NCBI RefSeq assembly: GCF_009834185.1
Contig: NZ_CP047173.1
Coordinates: forward strand, 2,604,001 to 2,668,000
DNA length: 64,000 bases
Source of the DNA: Rathayibacter sp. VKM Ac-2760
GTDB taxonomy: Bacteria > Actinomycetota > Actinomycetes > Actinomycetales > Microbacteriaceae
Reading direction: 5' to 3'
Shown here one piece after another: positions 58,521 to 64,000 of this stretch. How positions within the stretch are numbered: the first letter of the stretch is position 1; each line of letters opens with the position of its first letter. Under the pieces are notes generated by a model, which saw nothing but the letters and a program-made list of their open reading frames with translations, made no database searches and was not told where the DNA came from. Made by a program: the position numbers and the translations under genes.

Positions 58521-59282
58521 GTGGACGGCGAGCGAGTGCGGCAGTGGGACGGGCACGAGCTCGGCCCCGCCCTCGACGCCCCGTCCGGCCCGCTCCTCGC
58601 GGCGGACTCCTGGCTGGTGTCGGAGGGTCGCGTGCGCGGGCTCGATCTGCATCGGGAGCGGTTCCTCACCGGCGTCGCTGCAGCCGGCGGCGCAGACGGG
58701 GCGGGCCCGTTCTTCGACGCCGCCGTCGCCGCGCTCCCCCGCAGCGGCGACTCCTTCCCCCGGGTCGAGCTGACCGCCGACGGCCTCCGCCTCCGGCTGC
58801 GTCCCGCCCCGCCACTGGGCCGCACCGTCGTCCTGTGGACGAGCCCCGTCGATCCTCGGCGGGTGCCCGAGCGCAAGGGGCCGGACATCGCCCGGCTCGC
58901 CCTGCTCCGCGCGCGGGCGGTCGCGGCCGGCGCGGACGAGGCGGTGCTGCTCGGCGCGGACGGCACGGTCGTCGACGGGGCCACGAGCGCCGTCCTCTGG
59001 TGGCTCGGCGACGCGCTGGTGGTCCCGCCCGCGAGCAGCCGACGCGTCCGGAGCGTGACGGCGCGCACCGTCTCGGTGCTCGCGGGCGCGCTCGGAGTCG
59101 ACGTCATCGAGGCACCGGCCGAACCGGCGGACCTCGACGGGCGCGAGGTGTGGACGGCGAACGCCCTGCACGGACTGCGGCTCGCCACGACCTGGATCGA
59201 CGGCCCGGCACTGGCGGCGGAACCCGGCCGTCTGGACGCCTGGCGCCGACGCCTCGACGCCCTCGCGCGCCCCCTGCCCTGA
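58521..59282 (+). CDS. pabC: Aminodeoxychorismate lyase-like (class IV PLP) protein
   Basis: 253 residues from GTG. Fold-type IV PLP enzyme: LVSEGRVRGLDLHRERF at the N terminus, the Lys in RVPERKGPDIARLALLRARA, and ADEAVLLGADGTVVDGATSAVLWWLGD matching the E..N.f class IV region (here DGATSAV). Pairing with divergent pabB suggests conversion of aminodeoxychorismate to p-aminobenzoate for folate. The -10 TAGCCT (58507-58512) ends eight bases before the GTG. The usual catalytic Glu/Asn context is weak, so activity is less certain than family. Confidence 0.82.
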   Translation: MDGERVRQWDGHELGPALDAPSGPLLAADSWLVSEGRVRGLDLHRERFLTGVAAAGGADGAGPFFDAAVAALPRSGDSFPRVELTADGLRLRLRPAPPLGRTVVLWTSPVDPRRVPERKGPDIARLALLRARAVAAGADEAVLLGADGTVVDGATSAVLWWLGDALVVPPASSRRVRSVTARTVSVLAGALGVDVIEAPAEPADLDGREVWTANALHGLRLATTWIDGPALAAEPGRLDAWRRRLDALARPLP

Positions 59283-59306
59283 ACGATCCCGGCTTGTCGT
59301 CGCCCG

Positions 59307-59324
59307 CGCGGAGTCCCCTCCGCG
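59307..59324 (+). terminator. Hairpin after pabC
   Basis: CGCGGAG-TCCC-CTCCGCG lies 24 bases past the pabC stop, a 7-bp GC stem without T-run. The remainder of the 200-base gap to the lectin gene shows no gene. Confidence 0.4.
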
Positions 59325-59483
59325 AGGAGCGGCGGCTCTCGAAGGACCGGACGGCGCGCCAGCGACGCCGCACCGGGCGCCGCACCGCGCTGATCACCGG
59401 GTGGAAGTGACACGATCTCAGCAGTTCATCGGGCATCGTCGCTGGCTCCGAGGCGGTGTCCCCCCTCTCGAGAAAGAACTGCG

Positions 59484-60695
59484 ATGTCGCCTTCCCACCC
59501 CCCACGGTCACTCGCCTCCGTGCTCGTCGCGCTCGTCGCGGCGGGAGCCCTGCTCCTCACCGCGACGCCGGCGCTCGCGCAGGACGCCGCGCCGATCCCG
59601 GTTCCCACGAACAGTGCGACCGATTCGGCTCCGCCGCTGATCCCCGGCGCGCAGCCGGACGCGGCCGTCCCGTTCATCAACGGTCTCACCGGCGGCGAGA
59701 GTCTCGGGCCGAACGAGAGCCTGCGATCCGACCACACCGGTGCGGCCTACACCTTCGTCATGCAGACGGACGGCAACGCTGTCCTCTACGACCCGCAGAA
59801 CCACGCCGTCTTCGCCACCGGCACCGAGGGGCGAGGCGACCACCTCGACATGCAGGAGGACGGCGACGTGGTGGTCTCCTCCGCCGACGGCACGCCGGTG
59901 TGGACCACCGGGACGGACGTCGAGGACGGCGCCCACCTGGTCCTCCAGCAGGACGGCAACCTCGTCCTCTACCGCGAGAACGGGACGCCCGCCTGGGCGA
60001 ACAGTGTCGGCCACAGGATCGCCGAGCCTCCGTTCGACGTCCTCGCGACCGGCCAGGTCCTGCGCCGCGGACACCAGCTGACCTCCGAGGACGGCCGCTA
60101 CCGCGCGGTACTGCAGCGCGACGGCGACTTCGTCGGCTACGGCCCCCAGGGAGTCCTCTGGCGCACCGGCACGAGCGGTGCCGACAACCGGCTCGTGATG
60201 CAGACCGACGGCAACGCCGTGATCTACGGGGCGGACGGCTCCGTGAAGTGGTCCACCGGCACCCACGGCGCCGATCTCCGGCTCGGGCTCAACTACGCCG
60301 GGTCCTTCGGAGTCTTCGACAGCAGCAGGAACGTCCTGTGGGACTGCAAGACGCACCTGGCGCAGTCGCCCACCGTGTACGCGGCCAACTACCTCCTCGT
60401 CGACGGCCCGCTCGTCTCGGCCGACGGGCGGTTCCGCGCCGTGCTGCAGAAGGACGGGAACTTCGTCGTCTACGGTCCATCGGGCGCGGTCTGGTCGACC
60501 TCGACGTCGGGGATCGTCGGCGACGTCACCCTCTACGGCGACGGCACCCTCGCGGTGAGGTCCTACACGGGTGCGAAGGTCTGGTCCGTCACTCCCCGTG
60601 CCGGCGCGGTGGGACCGTTCCGGCTCGTGCTGCAGGACGACGGCAACCTCGTCGAGTACGACGCCCACGACCAGGCGGTCTGGGCGAGCCGCTGA
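59484..60695 (+). CDS. Secreted bulb-type (mannose-binding) lectin with three repeats
   Basis: 403 residues. A signal peptide (ASVLVALVAAGALLLTATPALAQ) is cleaved near residue 32. The mature protein is three B-lectin domains of three motifs each: MQTDGNAVLY (93), MQEDGDVVVS (123), LQQDGNLVLY (154); LQRDGDFVGY (210), MQTDGNAVIY (239), LNYAGSFGVF (269); LQKDGNFVVY (321), LYGDGTLAVR (350), LQDDGNLVEY (383). Five match QxDxNxVxY exactly and the others are degenerate. No enzymatic domain is attached. It probably binds mannose-type glycans outside the cell; an antagonistic (lectin-like bacteriocin) role is possible but unproven. Confidence 0.9.
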   Translation: MSPSHPPRSLASVLVALVAAGALLLTATPALAQDAAPIPVPTNSATDSAPPLIPGAQPDAAVPFINGLTGGESLGPNESLRSDHTGAAYTFVMQTDGNAVLYDPQNHAVFATGTEGRGDHLDMQEDGDVVVSSADGTPVWTTGTDVEDGAHLVLQQDGNLVLYRENGTPAWANSVGHRIAEPPFDVLATGQVLRRGHQLTSEDGRYRAVLQRDGDFVGYGPQGVLWRTGTSGADNRLVMQTDGNAVIYGADGSVKWSTGTHGADLRLGLNYAGSFGVFDSSRNVLWDCKTHLAQSPTVYAANYLLVDGPLVSADGRFRAVLQKDGNFVVYGPSGAVWSTSTSGIVGDVTLYGDGTLAVRSYTGAKVWSVTPRAGAVGPFRLVLQDDGNLVEYDAHDQAVWASR

Positions 60696-60733
60696 GCCCC
60701 GGGGGCCCGCCCACCCGGTGAACCCCGGCTCTC

Positions 60734-60774
60734 GAACGACCCGGCTCGTGCACTCCGCACGAACCGGGCCGTTC
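60734..60774 (+). terminator. Terminator after the lectin gene
   Basis: GAACGACCCGGCTCGTGC, loop ACTCC, GCACGAACCGGGCCGTTC: an almost complete 18-bp stem, 38 bases past the stop. It lacks a T-run but ends GTTCTCG. Confidence 0.75.
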
Positions 60775-60864
60775 TCGCGCGCGGGACAGCGCGGGCGCGG
60801 CGCCACCCGTGTGAGGCCGGACGGGCGATTCGCCGTCGCTCCGATCGCGTCGCATGATGGAGCG

Positions 60865-61347
60865 GTGAGCGACGCCGGCGACTTCCTCCGCGCCGCGCTC
60901 GAGTACGAGGGCGACGTCTGGCGGGCGCAGGACGTGCGCGAGCGGCTCGGCGCGGGGCTCGACTCCACCGGCGCCTCGGTCGGCGCGGTGCGCGGGACGG
61001 TGCGCGACGCGCTGACGAAGTTCCGCGGGCTCGAGCACGACGACGTCACGGCGCTGTCCTCCGAGCTGTGGGCACCGGCGGTGTTCGAGCTGCGACTGGC
61101 CGCCGTGGTGCTGCTGCAATCAAGGGTCGGACTGCTGCGCGCGTCCGATCTCACGCGCCTCGAGGGCTTCGTCCGCGACTCCCGCGTCGACGAGCTGAGC
61201 GATCCGCTCGCCCTCGATGTGATCGCGCCCCTGCTCGCGGCGCTGGCCGGACAGGCCCGTACTCGGGCCGATGCTGTGCTCGACCGCTGGCGGCAGGAGG
61301 GCGGCCGGCTCGAGCGAGTGGCGGCGCTCGCCCGCGGACCGCGCTGA
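60865..61347 (+). CDS. Truncated AlkD-like (DNA alkylation repeat) protein
   Basis: 160 residues from GTG; the -10-like CATGAT ends six bases upstream. HEAT-like helical repeats ALTKFRGLEHDDVTALSSELWAPAVFELRLAAVVLLQSRVGLLRASDLTRLEGFVRDSRVDELSDPLALDVIAPLL resemble the AlkD family. However, the conserved TW.LVD element is VDELSD here, and the protein ends right after DRWRQEGGRLERVAALA, where full-length members continue with the DNA-binding WVRRSAL region. The family is inferred by pattern; catalytic competence is doubtful. Confidence 0.6.
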   Translation: MSDAGDFLRAALEYEGDVWRAQDVRERLGAGLDSTGASVGAVRGTVRDALTKFRGLEHDDVTALSSELWAPAVFELRLAAVVLLQSRVGLLRASDLTRLEGFVRDSRVDELSDPLALDVIAPLLAALAGQARTRADAVLDRWRQEGGRLERVAALARGPR

Positions 61348-61367
61348 CCGTCGTCGGAGGCGGCGCC

Positions 61368-63021
61368 TCAGACCGAGACGGCGGTGCCGTTCGCGACGGT
61401 GATCCGCCGGTCGAAGGCGAGCGCCGGATCGACGCGGTGGGCGATCAGCACCACTGTGCGGCCCGAGGCCGCCCGCAGCAGATCGGCCAGGAGCGCGTCG
61501 GCGACCGGCGCGTCGACCGACGCGGTCGGCTCGTCGAGCACGAGCACGTCGAAGTCAGCGAGCAGCGCCCGCGCGAGCGCCAGGCGCTGCGCCTGCCCGC
61601 CGGAGACGAGGGAGCCGCGCTCGCCGACCCGCGCGTCGAGGCCGCCGCGCGCGGTGGTCCAGGAGGCGAGCCCGACCCGGTCGAGGACGGCGAGGAGCTC
61701 CGCGTCGTCCGCCTCCGGCCGTGCGAAGAGCAGGTTCTGCCGGATCGTGTCGTCGAAGAGGTAGGGCTGCTGCTCGACCAGACCGACCAGACGGCGCAGC
61801 TCGTTCTGGGGCAGCGTGCGCGCCTCGACCCCGCCGATCCGGTACGAGCCGGAGTGGTCGAGGAAGCGGACCAGCGCGTGCGCGAGCGTCGTCTTGCCCG
61901 AGCCGCTGCCGCCGGTCACGAGCACGCGCTCGCCGGCGAGCAGCTCGAGCGACACCCCGGCCAGGGCCGGAGCGGGCGCCTCCGGCCAGCCGACGGAGAG
62001 ATCGCGCAGGACGATGTCGCGGCCGGAGGGAGGCGTCGCCGCCGGATCGACGTCGGCGTCGGTCGCGAGCGCGGGCGAGGACGCCTGCGCATCGAGGTCC
62101 GCGAGCCGCTGGGCGCTGGAGAGCGCGGAGCGGGCGCTCTGCACGGCCAGCGGTGCCGCCGCCGCGACCTCGAAGACGGCGAGCGGCACCAGCGCGAGCA
62201 CACCGAGCGCCGGGCCGCCGAGCTGCCCGATCGCGGGGATGCCGAGCGCGAGCCCCGCCCACGGCGCCGCCGGAGCAGAGCGCGAGGACGGCGGCGGCGA
62301 GACCGGCCGAGGCCGCGCGCCGCCAGGTCGCCCGGCCGAGCGCCGCCTCCGCCGCCGCGACCTCGGCGACCGCGCCCTCGACCGCGTCGTAGGCGATCAG
62401 CACGTCGAGCCGGGTCACGAGCAGGTGCAGGCGCTCGGCCAGCTCCCCGCGCAGCGGCGCGAGCGCGCGGTCGGCCCGCGCCGAGAGCAGGCCGGCGCCG
62501 AGCGCTCCCCCGGCGAAGGCGACGACGAGCAGCCCGAGCAGCACGGCGCCCATCGCGGGCAGCAGCAGCCACACTCCGACCACCGCGGCGGCCGCCACCA
62601 CGGCCGAGACCAGCATCGGCTGCACGATCCGCAGCGGCACGTCCTGCTGCGCGTCGACGTCTGCGACCACACGGGAGACGAGATCACCGCGCCGGACCCG
62701 GCCGAGCCCGTCCGGCGCCACGGGCACGAGCCGCTCGTAGACGCCGGCGCGCAGCTCGGCCAGTGCGCGGAAGGCCGCGTCGTGCCCGGTGAGCCGCTCC
62801 AGGTAGCGGAAGAACGCCCGCGCCAGCGCGAACGCGCGCACGCCGACCACGGCCATCGAGAGGAAGAGGATCGGCGGCTGCTCCGCCGCGCGCACGATCA
62901 GCCAGGCCGAGCAGGCGAGCAGCGCCACGACCGAGGCCGAGGACAGCAGCCCGAAGGACAGCCCGGGGACGAAGCGCCGCGGTGACGGCAGGGCGGCCCG
63001 CAGCACGTCGGCGCGGTTCAT
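61368..63021 (-). pseudogene. cydC: cydC, thiol reductant ABC exporter subunit, disrupted by a frameshift
   Basis: The N-terminal part (63021 to about 62260) encodes the membrane domain MNRADVLRAALPSPRRFVPGLSFGLL... in one frame and reaches VLALCSGGAV, where the normal sequence continues V-W-A-G-L-A-L-G. The rest is in another frame: WAGLALGIPAIGQLGGP...LALVPLAVFEV, then the ATPase with GGSGSGKTT, LVSGGQAQRLALARALL and VLVLDEPTASVD, ending at 61368. The switch is around 62258-62263, consistent with loss of two bases in GTG[TG]GGCGGGG. Joined, the protein would be about 551 residues, a normal length. It overlaps cydD by 4 bases (ATGA). Sequencing error is the main alternative to a true mutation. 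Confidence 0.85.
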
Positions 63022-64000
63022 CGGAGCACCGCCTCGACGGGAGTGAGCGCGAGCTCGGCGTCGGCGGCCGCGATGGTCGCCGGCCGGTGGGTGGCGACGA
63101 GCACGATCACGCCCTCGTCGGCGAGACCGCGCAGACCGGCGAGCAGCGCCCGCTCCGACTCCGCGTCGAGTGCCGCGGTCGGCTCGTCGAGTGCCAGCAC
63201 CGCGCAGCCGCGCTCGAGCACGCGGTGCACGGCCCGCGCCACGGCCACCCGCGCCGCCTGCCCGCCCGAGAGACCGGTGCCGTCCGCGTCGATCCGGCGG
63301 CCGGGATCGAGCTCGCAGCCGGCGATGGCGAGCGCGCGCGCCACGCGCTCCGGCTCGGGCGAGCGCGAGCCGAGCGCGACGTTGGACCCGACGGTCCCCG
63401 GGAGCAGGTCGGGCCGCTGCCCCGACCAGGCGAGCCAGTCACGACGGGTCGACACGTCGACGGCCGCACCGCCGAGAGCGATCGAGCCGGTGACCGGCGC
63501 GAATCCGGCGAGGGCGGCCAGCAGGGTCGACTTGCCGGAGCCGCTGGGCCCGGTGAGCGCGGTGATCGTGCCGGCGCGCAGGGTGGCGTCGACGGGAGCG
63601 AGGACGCGTCCCGCTCCGTCGTCGACGGCGAGACCGCGCAGCTCGAGCGACCCCGGGCGCGCGATCGATGCCGTGCGGACCGGGACCGCCGCCGCGCGCT
63701 CGATGATCGCGAACACCTCGTCCGCCGCCTGCACCCCGTCCGCCGCCGCGTGGAACTCGGCGCCGACCTGCCGCACCGGCAGGAACACGTCCGGCGCGAG
63801 CACGAGCACGAACAGGCCGATCGCGAGACCCAGCGACCCGTCGACGAGTCGCAGCCCGATCGACACCGCGACGAGCGCGACCGACAGCGAGCCGGCCAGC
63901 TCCAGCACGAAGCTGCTGAGGAAGGTCACCCGCAGCACCTTCATCGTGTGCACCCGGTAGTCCTCGGTGAGCGCGCGGATCCGGGCGCCCTGCCGCTCCG
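63018..64000 (-). CDS. cydD: CydD, thiol reductant ABC exporter subunit (5' part outside window)
   Basis: The frame is open to the window edge, so the N-terminal membrane domain is incomplete; 326 residues are visible. The remaining transmembrane part (VLRVTFLSSFVLELAGSLSVALVAVSIGLRLV) and VFLPVRQVGAEFHAAADGVQAADEVF lead into the ATPase: LTGPSGSGKSTLLAALAG, GTGLSGGQAARVAVARAVH, and CAVLALDEPTAALDAESE. With CydC it forms the exporter of glutathione/cysteine-type thiols needed for cytochrome bd assembly. The cydAB genes would be expected beyond the window on this strand. Confidence 0.93.
   Translation of the reverse strand, partial: ERQGARIRALTEDYRVHTMKVLRVTFLSSFVLELAGSLSVALVAVSIGLRLVDGSLGLAIGLFVLVLAPDVFLPVRQVGAEFHAAADGVQAADEVFAIIERAAAVPVRTASIARPGSLELRGLAVDDGAGRVLAPVDATLRAGTITALTGPSGSGKSTLLAALAGFAPVTGSIALGGAAVDVSTRRDWLAWSGQRPDLLPGTVGSNVALGSRSPEPERVARALAIAGCELDPGRRIDADGTGLSGGQAARVAVARAVHRVLERGCAVLALDEPTAALDAESERALLAGLRGLADEGVIVLVATHRPATIAAADAELALTPVEAVLR

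Noticed and set aside
62255..62265. Programmed frameshift in cydC
   Set aside because: No slippery heptamer or downstream pseudoknot was apparent, and cydC is not a known frameshifted gene. Mutation or error is simpler.
61555..63021. Intact 488-residue CydC-like protein in the N-terminal frame
   Set aside because: After about residue 254 the translation becomes Arg/Ala-rich and loses all ABC motifs, which continue in the other frame.

Overview
The window is high-GC DNA (roughly 70% or more by eye) with many GTG starts, tRNA genes that do not encode CCA, frequent 4-base ATGA/GTGA gene overlaps, and recognisable actinobacterial gene order. The best guess is a member of the Microbacteriaceae (Rathayibacter/Curtobacterium-like). 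That placement is inferred from gene content and repeat style, not from a database search.

Layout. 1-6.8 kb: a truncated unknown gene, a LON-domain protein, a small three-helix-bundle protein, a CAT-anticodon tRNA, a GT4 glycosyltransferase, a DMT-type permease, peptide deformylase, a degenerate kinase-like membrane protein, an RsmC/RlmG-like methyltransferase and tRNA-Asn. 6.9-14.3 kb: a six-gene minus-strand operon for an oligopeptide/nickel-type ABC importer (binding protein, two permeases, a fused double ATPase, a third ATPase) ending in a 2-hydroxyacid dehydrogenase. 14.5-19.4 kb: dnaG, dgt and dusB. 19.5-24.8 kb: YbaK-type deacylase, FrnE-like DsbA protein with a coupled 49-codon ORF, a class-V aminotransferase-fold protein, a Gfo/Idh/MocA oxidoreductase preceded by a coupled 26-codon ORF, and a secreted S33-type peptidase lipoprotein. 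24.8-40.6 kb: the conserved block uppS-recO, leuA (with a Leu-rich leader peptide), era, CBS-domain protein, ybeY, phoH, HIT, rsmE, dnaJ, hrcA (with CIRCE). It is interrupted by a two-component system and by plus-strand genes for a TRIC-like channel and a sulfide:quinone oxidoreductase-like flavoprotein. 40.7-57 kb: hemW, lepA, rpsT, holA, comEC, comEA and leuS, continuing the same core block, with a few accessory genes. 57-64 kb: a pabB/pabC pair, a secreted bulb-type lectin, a truncated AlkD-like protein, and cydDC, in which cydC carries a frameshift.

Working together: most minus-strand genes are housekeeping (replication priming and clamp loading, ribosome assembly, tRNA/rRNA modification, heat shock, isoprenoid and leucine synthesis). 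Accessory functions sit mainly as plus-strand islands or at convergent junctions.

The most unusual content is non-coding or very small. A family of imperfect palindromic repeats lies just past the 3' ends of minus-strand genes at four junctions. A second conserved block accompanies it at two of them. Two other palindrome types occur. Short tandem duplications (often 15 bp) straddle gene ends and starts. There is a leaderless leu attenuator peptide, two small ORFs translationally coupled to redox genes, a comEC that has lost its expected stop and runs into a membrane segment, and a frameshifted cydC. No CRISPR array, rRNA operon, prophage or transposase gene was seen.
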